Part shown: positions 25,201-32,451 of the stretch, piece by piece
Layout of the letters: each line of letters begins with the position of its first letter
Numbering within the stretch: position 1 is the stretch's first letter
Assembly: GCA_903884235.1 (NCBI GenBank)
Contig: CAISEB010000011.1
Span: forward strand, 1-32,872
Reading direction: 5' to 3'
DNA length: 32,872 nt
Origin: an uncultured Pseudomonadota bacterium
GTDB taxonomy: Bacteria; Pseudomonadota; Gammaproteobacteria; Steroidobacterales; Steroidobacteraceae
Translations under genes and position numbers: made by a program
Notes under the pieces: model-generated
Database searches by the model: none
What the model saw: the letters and a program-made list of their open reading frames with translations, nothing else
Told to the model about the DNA's origin: nothing

Positions 25201-27773
25201 TCACTGCGACGACGTTCTCCGGGATCACCAAGCTCGTCGTGATGCCGCCAACGTCGCCGGCGGCCAGCACCTCGCACATCCCGACCAGCACCAGCTGCGA
25301 GTCCTGCCACCTCTCCTCGATGCCGTCCGGCCTGATCGCGGCCAACGCGACGACGCTGACGCTCGGCGGCACGAAGTTCCTGACGCCCGCGCCGAAGACG
25401 GACGCGATTCACTCGGGGATCTCGGCGAATTGCCAGAACTGCCATGAAGGCGGCTACGTCTGGGCGGGCATGACGCAATACCAGATCGCGCCGACCCAGC
25501 TCAGCGCGGTCACGACCACGCAGTACACCGGCTTCCAGACGCGGCCGAGCACGACGACTTCCAGCACGTACATGCTGAAGGACGCGAATCACCCGACCGC
25601 GGCCCAGGGCGCGGACTGCGTGACCTGCCACACGACCAACTTCAATTACTTCGCGGGCTCCGTGAAGCCGGCCAATCACATCCCGTACGTATCGACCGCG
25701 CTGTGCACGGACTGCCACACGAACATCTCCGACTTCTCGGTGGCGCCGACGCTGACGAACATCCACAAGTTCGCGCCGAGCACGACCTCGAACTGCATCC
25801 AGTGCCACGGCGCGTCGCAGTCCCTGGCCCTGGACCTGACGGCAAATCCGACGTACCACATCACCTCGACCACGCGGGACAAGACCGGCATCGCGTTCAC
25901 GCCGACCCACATGCCAACTGCACAGTCCTGCGAGGTGTGCCATGTCGGCGCGGGCACGAGCGTCGCGACGACGCCGGTCGTGGACGGCGCGTCCTTCGCC
26001 AACTCGACGATGAACCACACCGGCACGGCGACCGGATGCGCGGGCTGCCACACCGTGAACGGCGCGGTCGCGACGAAGTTCCTCGGCGTGACGAACATGG
26101 TCGGCGAGCCGCCGACCACCGGCCCTGGCGCGGGCAACCACCTGCCCACGGTGGTGTCGACCTGCGAGACATGCCACCTGGCGAACGTGCCGTCGGGCGC
26201 CATCGCGCCGAACTCGACCACGCCGGCGCCCGGCTCGAAGTTCAAGCTGCCCTTCCCGCAGCCCGCCGCGATCCACACCGGCGTGACCGAGACGACCGGC
26301 TGCGGGCAGTGCCATGAAGCCAATCAGGCGTTCATGAGCATCGACGTGTATCCGATCCAGCCGTCCAGCACGACCGGCGGCACGTCCTCGACGCTGTACA
26401 CGGGCTTCCAGCAGCGGCCGGGGGCCACCGTCGGCACGTACGTCATCCTCGACGCGCTGCATCCGCTGAAGGCGGCCGGCGACTGCTGGGCCTGCCACGG
26501 CATGGACTTCACCACGGGGTTCATCGCCTCCGGCAAGCCGAGCAACCACTATCCGACGACCCCCACGGCGCCGTGCGCGGACTGCCACGTGGCGGGCAAC
26601 TACGCCGACTACTCGAAGATGAACACGGCGAATCCGACCGTGTTGACCGCAATGCACAACGATTGGCTGACGCCGACCGCCTGCAGCTCCTGCCACGCCG
26701 ACACGACGGCCACCTATGCCGCGGCGTCGGGCTTCGCGATCATGCGCATGGACGGGGCGACGCCGAACGCCTGGATTCACATCCCGATCACGAACGCAGG
26801 CACGCCGGTTGAATGCTCCGGCTGCCACAAGAGCACGACCGCGTTCTCCGGCACGGTCATGAGCCACACCGCGATCGGCGATTTCGGATCGATGACGAGC
26901 GGCTCGAAGAACTTCACGGCGGTCGCGACCGGCAATGCCTGCGACGCCTGCCACGAAGTCGGCATGAAGTCGCTGTTCAAGGGCGTCACGGTCAATTTCA
27001 CGCGCGACAAGAAGAGCGCAACCCACGAGCTGTGCGGTTCACCCGGCACGTACAAGGCCCCGAACGTGACGAACTGCGGGTCGAGCGGCGGCTCGGACTG
27101 CCTGATGGGCTGCCACCAGCACACCAGCATCTCGGCCACCTACAAGCGCGTGCCGCGCAAGGTCGTGCCCGTGGCCCGCCCGACCGCACCGCCGGCGCCG
27201 ATGCGCGGCGGACGGCCGGCGACGCTGCTGACCGCGACCGGCGCGTTCGACCACTCGGCGGCGGTGGGCGAGACCTGCCAGAGCTGCCATGTCGGTGGCT
27301 TCATCGCCGGCAAGGGACCGGGCCATCCGAAGACGACCGACGCCTGCGCGGACTGCCACTCGACGACCGCGTGGATCCCCGTGGCTCGGCTCGACCATGC
27401 TGACGTGCTCGATCGCTGCGTGACCTGCCACAACGGCAAGGCCGCGACGGGCAAGTCGCCGGGACACATCCTGTCCGACACCGGCTGCGAGCGTTGCCAC
27501 ACGACGAGCGCCTGGAAGCCGGCGACGGTCGACCACTCGGCGCTGCTCGCCGCCAACTGCATCAGCTGTCACAATGGCCTGAAGGCCGTCGGCAAGCCGA
27601 CGCGACACGTGTTGACCACCGAATCGTGCGAGACCTGCCACTACGTACTCAGCTGGACGCCGGTGAAGCCGGTGGCGCCGAAGCTGCACCGACTCATGCC
27701 GCCGGCGCGCAAACCCGCGGTGCCGCCGCGCGGTCGGCTGACCGGCGGATCGACGCCCCCGTCCGAGCAATAG
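22263..27773 (+). CDS. Giant secreted multihaem cytochrome c (47 CXXCH motifs)
   Basis: A 1836-residue protein with a signal peptide (about 1-43, hydrophobic core 'AMAALLLAAVGLLAAPASLA'). I count 47 CXXCH motifs, from Cys65 to Cys1789, plus one CX3CH at Cys1613. Residues of about 46-205 and 1655-1800 contain a repeat of the form 'C-x-x-CHNG-x-x-x-x-GK-x-P-x-H-I ... C-x-x-CH-x-x-x-x-W-x-P'. The middle (about 273-1407) is four tandem seven-haem units, then a shortened fifth with five CXXCH and the CX3CH. Histidines between motifs, as in 'NHIP', 'MNHQG' and 'IH', could give bis-His ligation. Such proteins carry electrons along closely packed haems outside the cytoplasm. Linkers are rich in Thr, Ser and Pro, as in exposed proteins. 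The next gene encodes an outer-membrane barrel. Its location (periplasm, barrel lumen or cell surface) is not known. Confidence 0.93.
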   Translation: MDPRAPSVNTLRPKGRLQSACLAMAALLLAAVGLLAAPASLAKAGGFDHFTTGFDLVGQHQDVPCESCHVGGIFKGTPTDCFSCHAAGSRIGASAKPTNHILSSNDCGSCHTTYGWRPVAMFNHINVLGTCSSCHNGVQTVGKGPTHIATTAECSTCHLVTLPWKSAHFDHTGITDNCVRCHDNTHAPGKPPKHIPASNLCEGCHLWQQPIALNYTTFVVPNDKMNHSGITNNCQACHETGMAWDYVKVMVDRPTPAQDPNHPLATAPGGADCSSCHSGFGIGDFNKANKPANHIPTKPGALCVACHDLSNMAKLGTLGAIHSNAPSSTTNCTDCHLPEPTTKFDLPAINFHVLGVPVGHVPIKASCEACHLGSSFPAVPVQDGAKFTNSKFAHLGYTADSCAQCHGPNSTAISPFIGVPSIVTMPPSGSQPGGPTLHLPSTTTCGNCHAAPTGLIAPSASGTVPGGTLFGPSMLPGSAAIHSDLAKTTTCKSCHERDSNWLGMTSYPATPNKFVITTQYSGFVTRPYGSPSPFSIVDAAHPTDGDCGQCHTEALSFKYFDSAVKPTNHIPYSSTATCSNCHIIGDFSTIPSVTNIHSYLQNPTTNCAQCHEKGNAASFAIPAAHFYITSTATDKTGAGLPATHLPTTQSCEICHLAAGAGLALPIGDTSTFAKSMMNHQGSTTCNGCHEQVDKGITTFLGISQIVRMPTTSPGASSHIPTPVAASCEVCHLSSMPATVIGPNSTQVQPPGTQFMPTLSLKTATIHTNIAKGCQACHESTDQWLDMSLYPISPTAASSDPTVKYTGFQLRPGAAAGTYTILDALHPKAGDPGGADCESCHGTNFDAWTGQVKPANHIPYVSGTACTSCHTTTDFSASPTVTNIHKYAQSTTTNCAQCHDKTNAAYYAIPAAKFAITSTASVVSTGATVVHMPVTQSCEVCHVGAGSSVTVTPVATGAAFAKSLMNHQGVTTCAECHAPPVTATTFSGITKLVVMPPTSPAASTSHIPTSTSCESCHLSSMPSGLIAANATTLTLGGTKFLTPAPKTDAIHSGISANCQNCHEGGYVWAGMTQYQIAPTQLSAVTTTQYTGFQTRPSTTTSSTYMLKDANHPTAAQGADCVTCHTTNFNYFAGSVKPANHIPYVSTALCTDCHTNISDFSVAPTLTNIHKFAPSTTSNCIQCHGASQSLALDLTANPTYHITSTTRDKTGIAFTPTHMPTAQSCEVCHVGAGTSVATTPVVDGASFANSTMNHTGTATGCAGCHTVNGAVATKFLGVTNMVGEPPTTGPGAGNHLPTVVSTCETCHLANVPSGAIAPNSTTPAPGSKFKLPFPQPAAIHTGVTETTGCGQCHEANQAFMSIDVYPIQPSSTTGGTSSTLYTGFQQRPGATVGTYVILDALHPLKAAGDCWACHGMDFTTGFIASGKPSNHYPTTPTAPCADCHVAGNYADYSKMNTANPTVLTAMHNDWLTPTACSSCHADTTATYAAASGFAIMRMDGATPNAWIHIPITNAGTPVECSGCHKSTTAFSGTVMSHTAIGDFGSMTSGSKNFTAVATGNACDACHEVGMKSLFKGVTVNFTRDKKSATHELCGSPGTYKAPNVTNCGSSGGSDCLMGCHQHTSISATYKRVPRKVVPVARPTAPPAPMRGGRPATLLTATGAFDHSAAVGETCQSCHVGGFIAGKGPGHPKTTDACADCHSTTAWIPVARLDHADVLDRCVTCHNGKAATGKSPGHILSDTGCERCHTTSAWKPATVDHSALLAANCISCHNGLKAVGKPTRHVLTTESCETCHYVLSWTPVKPVAPKLHRLMPPARKPAVPPRGRLTGGSTPPSEQ
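23079..26483 (+). repeat. Four tandem seven-haem coding units
   Basis: Measured from the first Cys of each unit, the units begin at 23079, 23901, 24768 and 25617, and a fifth, shortened one begins at 26484. Unit lengths are 274, 289, 283 and 289 residues. Each carries seven CXXCH in the same order, with shared landmarks: 'KP-x-NHIP' after the first, 'NCAQCH' or similar at the third, 'QSCE-x-CH' at the fourth, 'HIP-x-x-x-x-C' before the sixth, and 'Y-x-GF-x-x-RP' near the end. Units two to four are closest to each other, and short DNA stretches such as aactgcgcgcagtgcca (24077 and 24939) are identical. They arose by duplication inside the gene. Confidence 0.88.
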
Positions 27774-27787
27774 TGGGGGCGTTCGAC

Positions 27788-29959
27788 GTGGCGGCCATCA
27801 ACTCACGGCGGGCGCAGCTCCGCTCCTCGGCGCGGCTGCGGGTCGCCGTCGGCGCGGCGCTCCTCGGCGTCGCGATCGCGACGCCCGCCGAGGCTGACGA
27901 TCGGGCGCTGGAACAGGTCACGATCGAGTCCTCGACGATCGTGGTGCAGTTCAGCTGCCCGATGAGCTACGTCTCGAACTATCCGCTGCGCACCGGTGAC
28001 GAGCTGCGCATCGAACTGCAGCCGCTGCCGGGGTGCAGGCCGCAGTCGGGCATCGGCGAGACCCTGCCGGTGCCGGCCGACAACTCGGCCGGGCTCGTGG
28101 AGCTGCGGATCGACCAGTCGCTCGGGTCGCGCCGCTCGCTGACGCTGCACTTCTCGCGCACCGTCGACTTCCTGATCCGGCCGCGCTCGGGCCTGACCGG
28201 CATCGAGATCGCGCTGACCATGCGCGCCGGCCGCGTCAAGGTCGAATCCGCCGAGGCGCCGCCGCGACCCTCGCGCAATTCGACGCGCGAGCTGCCGCCG
28301 AAGGAAGAGCTCGACGAGATCCTGGCCAATGCCCGCACGGCGATGCAGGACCGGGACTACGACACCGCCATCCGCCTGTACACGAAGCTGCTCGAGTACC
28401 CCGAGCACGCAGCCCGCTCCCAGGCGCAGGAGTACGTCGGCCTCGCGCACGAGCGCAAGGGCGACATGGCGCTGGCCAAGGCCGAATACGAGGAATACCT
28501 CAGGCGCTACCCGGACGGCTCCGACATCGAATCGGTCCGCCAGCGCCTGGCCGCGATCGTGACCCTCGATGGCGCATCGCGGCCCTCGCGCGGCGCCGTC
28601 GACTCGAGCCCGTGGTCGATCACCGGCGGCATCGCCCAGGACATCCGCCACGACAACAACACGGTCACCGCCAACGGCATCACCTCGAACGGCGTCGGCC
28701 AGTCGGCGATCGACTCCGAGGCCGACGTGCAGGTCAAGCACCGCGGCGAGATCTACGACTTCAAGGCCAGGATGTTCGCCGGCTACATCCACGACATGCT
28801 GAGCGGCACCGGCGCCACCGCCAACCAGGTGCGCCTGCCCCAGGCGTTCGTGGAACTCGACAACAAGGCCTCGAACTGGCTCGGCCGCGTCGGTCGCCAG
28901 TCGCAGAGCACGGGCGGCTCCTACGGCAACTTCGACGGCGGGTACTTCAGCTGGCAGATGCGGCCGGGCCTGCGCCTCGGCGTGGCCGCCGGATCGCCGG
29001 TGCAGACCTACGACGCGAGCGTCAGCCACGACCGGACGTTCGGCAACGTCAGCCTCGAGGCCATGGGCGTGCTGCCCGGCCTCGACGTGACCGGCTATGT
29101 CTTCAACCAGCAGACCGCCGGCGTGCTCGATTCGAGGCAGCTCGGCCTCGAGACGCGCTACTACCGCAACGGTCGGTCCGTCTCGACCCAGCTGGACTAC
29201 GACCTGAGCTTCAAGGAGTTGAACTCGGTGACGCTGCTCGGCAGCTGGTCGCTCGAGAGCCGCTGGGTGCTCACCGCGCTCCTCGACCATCGCCATGCGC
29301 CGTTCTACTCGGTCTACAGCGCGCTGATCGGCCAGCCGACCACGGACATCAAGGAACTCATCTCGACCCTGGGCATCGACCAGGTGCGCCAGCTGGCCCG
29401 CGATCGCAGCGCGCTCAGCGACATGGTGACCTTCGGCGTGCAGCGCCCGATCGGCGAGCAGATCCAGTGGGGCGCGGACCTGTACATGAGTCGCGTGGGC
29501 GGCACCCCTGCGTCGGGCGGGGTGGCGGCGACCCCGGCGACGGGCACGGCGGTGGGGTTCTCGACCCAGCTGACCGGCGGAGGGTGGCTGGTCGATGGCG
29601 ACGTCGACACGGTCGGCGTCAGCTATACGACCCGGCAGGGGACGCGCTCGATCAGCACCTATTTCAGCTCCCGCTACCCGGTCGGGCCGTCCCTGCGGAT
29701 CGGCCCACGCCTGCAGGTCAGCCACAATTCCGGATCGGATCCGGCCACCGGGACGAGTTCGGGGTGGTCGTTGAGCCCGTCGCTGCTCGCGGACTGGCGC
29801 CTGAAGCACGGCTCCGTGCAGTTCCAGGCCGGCTACGAGCACGCGACCCTCGACTCGAGCTTCGCGCAGGGCGTCCCCATCGATCCGACGCTGCCGCCCA
29901 CCACCGACCAGCGCACCAGTCGCTACTGGGTCGGTCTCGGTTACAACCTGAGCTTCTGA
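27788..29959 (+). CDS. Outer-membrane beta-barrel protein with N-terminal beta domain and TPR-like segment
   Basis: A 723-residue exported protein. A signal peptide (about 1-36, ending 'ATPAEA') is followed by a beta-rich domain resembling AMIN ('QVTIESSTIVVQFSCP' to 'GLTGIEIALTMRAGRVKVE', about 40-155). Next come TPR-like helices ('LANARTAMQDRDYDTAIRLYTKLLEYPEHAARSQAQEYVGLAHERKGDMALAKAEYEEYLRRYP', about 180-243). From about 275 on there are alternating amphipathic strands, and the chain ends 'YWVGLGYNLSF', the C-terminal Phe signature of barrels inserted by BamA. It starts 14 nt after the cytochrome stop. A GTG at 27788 with ggggg 8 nt before is preferred; a GTG at 27773 overlapping the stop is the alternative. 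It may hold or export the giant cytochrome, as MtrB or PioB do for theirs, but similarity to those was not seen. Confidence 0.85.
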   Translation: MAAINSRRAQLRSSARLRVAVGAALLGVAIATPAEADDRALEQVTIESSTIVVQFSCPMSYVSNYPLRTGDELRIELQPLPGCRPQSGIGETLPVPADNSAGLVELRIDQSLGSRRSLTLHFSRTVDFLIRPRSGLTGIEIALTMRAGRVKVESAEAPPRPSRNSTRELPPKEELDEILANARTAMQDRDYDTAIRLYTKLLEYPEHAARSQAQEYVGLAHERKGDMALAKAEYEEYLRRYPDGSDIESVRQRLAAIVTLDGASRPSRGAVDSSPWSITGGIAQDIRHDNNTVTANGITSNGVGQSAIDSEADVQVKHRGEIYDFKARMFAGYIHDMLSGTGATANQVRLPQAFVELDNKASNWLGRVGRQSQSTGGSYGNFDGGYFSWQMRPGLRLGVAAGSPVQTYDASVSHDRTFGNVSLEAMGVLPGLDVTGYVFNQQTAGVLDSRQLGLETRYYRNGRSVSTQLDYDLSFKELNSVTLLGSWSLESRWVLTALLDHRHAPFYSVYSALIGQPTTDIKELISTLGIDQVRQLARDRSALSDMVTFGVQRPIGEQIQWGADLYMSRVGGTPASGGVAATPATGTAVGFSTQLTGGGWLVDGDVDTVGVSYTTRQGTRSISTYFSSRYPVGPSLRIGPRLQVSHNSGSDPATGTSSGWSLSPSLLADWRLKHGSVQFQAGYEHATLDSSFAQGVPIDPTLPPTTDQRTSRYWVGLGYNLSF

Positions 29960-29965
29960 GGCGCT

Positions 29966-29988
29966 GCGCGACCGGGGACCGGCCGCGC
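29966..29988. terminator. Hairpin between the convergent cytochrome operons
   Basis: gcgcg-a-ccgg (29966-29975), loop gga, ccgg-c-cgcgc (29979-29988) forms a strong stem with one mismatch. It begins 7 nt after the barrel stop and lies before the 21-haem gene stop on the other strand. There is no T-run, so a bidirectional transcription end here is plausible but unproven. Confidence 0.45.
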
Positions 29989-30016
29989 CCATCCGCCGCG
30001 CCGATCGGCCGCGCGC

Positions 30017-31576
30017 CTAGCGCCGGACTCCGGCGCCCTTCCAGGTGATCGCCGTGTGGCAGCGGGCGCAGTCGCGCCCGAACCGGCCGCGATGGGCGTC
30101 ATCGCGCGCGTGGCATTCGCCACATTCCTTCGAGATCTTGACCTCGTCCGGCGGCTTCACGTGGCAGGCCTCGCACGCGATCTTGGCGTGCGCGCCCTCG
30201 AGCGCGAATTTGGTCGCCTTGCCGTGGTCGAACTGCCAGAACTTCCAGCCGTTCGGGTTGTGGCAGGTGGCGCAGGCCTTGCCGAAGCGGCCCTTGTGGA
30301 CGTCGTCGGCCTTGTGGCAGGAGACGCACTCGCGCGAGGTATTGCGGTAGGCCCCGTTGGCGTGGCACTCCTCGCAGGCGACGGTGCCGTGCAGCCCGAC
30401 CAGCGGGAAGCGCGTCATGTCGTGGTCGAAGCGCACCTTGTCCTTCCAGCCGGACTCCGTGTGGCACGACGCGCACTGCGTGCCCATCGAGCCGCGGTGG
30501 ACGTCGTCGGCCTTGTGGCAGCCGCCGCAGTCCTTCGGCAGCTTGGTGGGGCCGCCGACCGCGATCGTGTGGCAGGCGTGGCAGTCGAGCTTGGCGTGCT
30601 TGCCCTTCAGCGCGAACTTGGCCTTGAGCTCGTGGTCGTACTTCGCTTCCTTCCACTTCTGCTCGTTGTGGCAGGAGGCGCAGTCGTCACCGAAGCGCCC
30701 GCCGTGGCGGTCGTCGGCGGCGTGGCAGCCGGCGCACTTGTCCGGGATCTTCTGCTTCATGTCACCGGAGCGGTGGCATGACTCGCAGGCGACCTTGGCG
30801 TGGGCGCCGTTCAGGGCGAACTTGCCGACCTTCTCGTGATCGAAGTTCGCCTGCTTCCACTTCTCGGTGTTGTGGCAGCTGCCGCACAGCGGGCCGCGGC
30901 CACCCTTGTGCGAGTCGTCGCGGGCGTGGCACGCGACGCACTCCATCGGGGTGTTCTTGTAGGACGGGTCGCGATGGCAGTCGGCGCAGGCCGCGCGGCT
31001 GTGCGCGCCCTTCAGCGCGAAGTGCGTCTTCGAGTGATCGAACTGGGTCGACTTGGTCCAGCTCGTGGTGTTGTGGCAGTTGCCGCACTCCTTGCCGAGC
31101 TTGCCCTTGTGCGAGTCATTCTTCTCGTGGCAGCCGAAGCAGGTCAGCGGCGCGACGCGGAACTTCTTGCCCTTGGCGTGGCAGGACTCGCAGGCGGCCG
31201 TCGTGTGGTGGCCATCCAGCTTGAAGCCGGTGATGGAGTGGTCGAAGGACTCCCTGTCGAAGCGCACGATGTCCGCGCCACGGCCCTTGTGCTCGTTGTG
31301 GCAGGTCGTGCAGGCGGCGCCGGGCTTCAGCGCATGGCCGTGGAAGCCGCGCTTGTCACGCAGGTCGGTGCCGATGTCCTTGTGGCAATCGACGCACAGG
31401 CTCGTCTGCCTGTTCTGGTCGCTGCGGTCGTGGCACTTGGTGCACTCGACCTCGTACTTGGCGTGGGCCTGGGTGACCTCGCCGGGCATCAGCAGCTTCT
31501 CGAGCTGGCCCGCAGACGCGCCCGCGCTCCAGCTGCCGACCAGGGCGACCAGGATTGCCGAGATCCAGTAGCGCAT
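30017..31576 (-). CDS. Periplasmic 21-haem cytochrome c
   Basis: A 519-residue secreted protein with a signal peptide (1-22, ending 'AGASA'). I count 21 CXXCH motifs (Cys45 to Cys503), arranged as seven groups of three. From the second group on the unit is 'FDH-x-x-x-x-F-x-L-x-G-x-H-x-x-x-x-C-x-x-CH ... C-x-x-CH-x-x-DD-x-HKG-x-x-G-x-x-C-x-x-CHN-x-x-x-W', with a period of about 68 residues. The many conserved His outside CXXCH (FDH, GAH, HKG) are likely sixth ligands. It is Lys- and His-rich, unlike the Thr/Ser-rich giant cytochrome, and resembles c3/c7-type multihaem electron carriers. Its ATG overlaps the stop of the cytochrome b gene by one base (TGATG). It probably receives electrons from, or gives them to, that membrane subunit. 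Confidence 0.92.
   Translation of the reverse strand: MRYWISAILVALVGSWSAGASAGQLEKLLMPGEVTQAHAKYEVECTKCHDRSDQNRQTSLCVDCHKDIGTDLRDKRGFHGHALKPGAACTTCHNEHKGRGADIVRFDRESFDHSITGFKLDGHHTTAACESCHAKGKKFRVAPLTCFGCHEKNDSHKGKLGKECGNCHNTTSWTKSTQFDHSKTHFALKGAHSRAACADCHRDPSYKNTPMECVACHARDDSHKGGRGPLCGSCHNTEKWKQANFDHEKVGKFALNGAHAKVACESCHRSGDMKQKIPDKCAGCHAADDRHGGRFGDDCASCHNEQKWKEAKYDHELKAKFALKGKHAKLDCHACHTIAVGGPTKLPKDCGGCHKADDVHRGSMGTQCASCHTESGWKDKVRFDHDMTRFPLVGLHGTVACEECHANGAYRNTSRECVSCHKADDVHKGRFGKACATCHNPNGWKFWQFDHGKATKFALEGAHAKIACEACHVKPPDEVKISKECGECHARDDAHRGRFGRDCARCHTAITWKGAGVRR
30050..31249 (-). repeat. Six tandem three-haem coding units
   Basis: The first haem Cys of successive units are residues 129, 197, 264, 332, 401 and 468, spacings of 67-69 residues. 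Each unit carries three CXXCH and the landmarks FDH/YDH, G-x-H, D-D-x-H-x-G and CHN/CHT. A looser seventh group (Cys45, 61, 89) precedes them. The regular period suggests a linear stack of identical three-haem modules. Confidence 0.88.
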
Positions 31577-32451
31577 CAGTAGATATTGACCGCGATGACG
31601 TGGACGATGCCCGCGACGAACAGCATACCGAACATGGGCAGGTGGAGGATATGCCACAGCGAGAACAGGCGCTCGCAGCTGTGGAACTCCGCCACCCGGC
31701 GGGCGGCCCCGAGCCGGGCGTCCGAGTAGCGGACCGCGGCCGCCAGCAGCGTGGCGCGGTGCTCGGAAATCGCGAGCGAGTTCGCGGCGGCCTGCTTCAG
31801 CGTGCGCTTGATGAACAGGCGCATCTGCACGCGCCCGATCCACCACATCGTGTACGACGAGGACGCCTTCGGGATCAGCGGGATGTCCATCGAGATCCGG
31901 CCCTCGGCGGCATCGAGCTTCGGTGCGAAGCCGGGCAGCAGGCGCCCGGCGCCGCTGCCGTCGATCTTCAGGTTGTTGGCCTGGCGGCGCAGGTCGTCCG
32001 CGGTCGCCTTGCTGCCGTACAGGCCGTTGTGGATCCGGCTATAGAGGTAGCGCCCGACGATGCCGCTGCCGGCGACGATGATCATCGACCACAGCGCGAC
32101 GTTGCTGTTGGTCGCGCCGGTCCTGTAGGTGCAGTGATAGAGGATGAACAGGGGCCCCGCGACGCCGAGCACCATGTGGAAGCGGAACCACATCAGCGGC
32201 GAGCCGATGACGGCGAGCGACTGGATGCGCTTGCGCGCCGGGTAGATCAGCAGCGCCAGCATCAGCGAACCGCCGATGATGCCGAACCAGTAGCCCACGC
32301 CCGAGCGCGGCGTGATGTAGTCGCGCAGCGGCACGACCCAGCCGATCGCGAGGACCGCGGCGGCGATCAGGAGCCCGACCAGGGCACTGCTGACCTTGGG
32401 TTGGGCGGCGGCGCCCACGCCGGCCGGGGAAGCGTCCGTTGCTGCATTCAT
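31576..32451 (-). CDS. Inner-membrane cytochrome b-type subunit
   Basis: A 291-residue membrane protein with about five hydrophobic segments (about 22-40, 53-70, 86-108, 118-137 and 268-290). Histidines in or near them, His92 and His106 ('FRFHMVLGVAGPLFILYHC') and His267, His270 and His284 ('LWHILHLPMFGMLFVAGIVH'), are suited to bind two b haems. A hydrophilic stretch (about 140-255) lies between segments four and five. It overlaps the TPR gene upstream (ATGA, 32448-32451) and the 21-haem gene downstream (TGATG), so the three products are made together. By analogy with Cbc-type complexes of Geobacter it would link the quinone pool to the multihaem cytochrome. Family membership below 'cytochrome b' was not settled. 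Confidence 0.8.
   Translation of the reverse strand: MNAATDASPAGVGAAAQPKVSSALVGLLIAAAVLAIGWVVPLRDYITPRSGVGYWFGIIGGSLMLALLIYPARKRIQSLAVIGSPLMWFRFHMVLGVAGPLFILYHCTYRTGATNSNVALWSMIIVAGSGIVGRYLYSRIHNGLYGSKATADDLRRQANNLKIDGSGAGRLLPGFAPKLDAAEGRISMDIPLIPKASSSYTMWWIGRVQMRLFIKRTLKQAAANSLAISEHRATLLAAAVRYSDARLGAARRVAEFHSCERLFSLWHILHLPMFGMLFVAGIVHVIAVNIY

Noticed and set aside
24492-27026. Minus-strand 844-codon frame opposite the giant cytochrome
   Set aside because: It mirrors the repeats of the + strand gene and is Arg/Val/Gly-rich without recognisable domains. The CXXCH pattern shows which strand is coding.
22440-27650. Regular repeats suggestive of a CRISPR array or satellite DNA
   Set aside because: The repeats lie in frame with CXXCH codons and are diverged at third positions. 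Spacing is hundreds of bases, not the about 60 bases of CRISPR repeat-spacer units.
27788-29959. Barrel gene as a direct MtrB/PioB homologue
   Set aside because: No CXXC near the N-terminus or other MtrB feature was recognised, and the AMIN-like plus TPR start differs. It is annotated only by domain layout.
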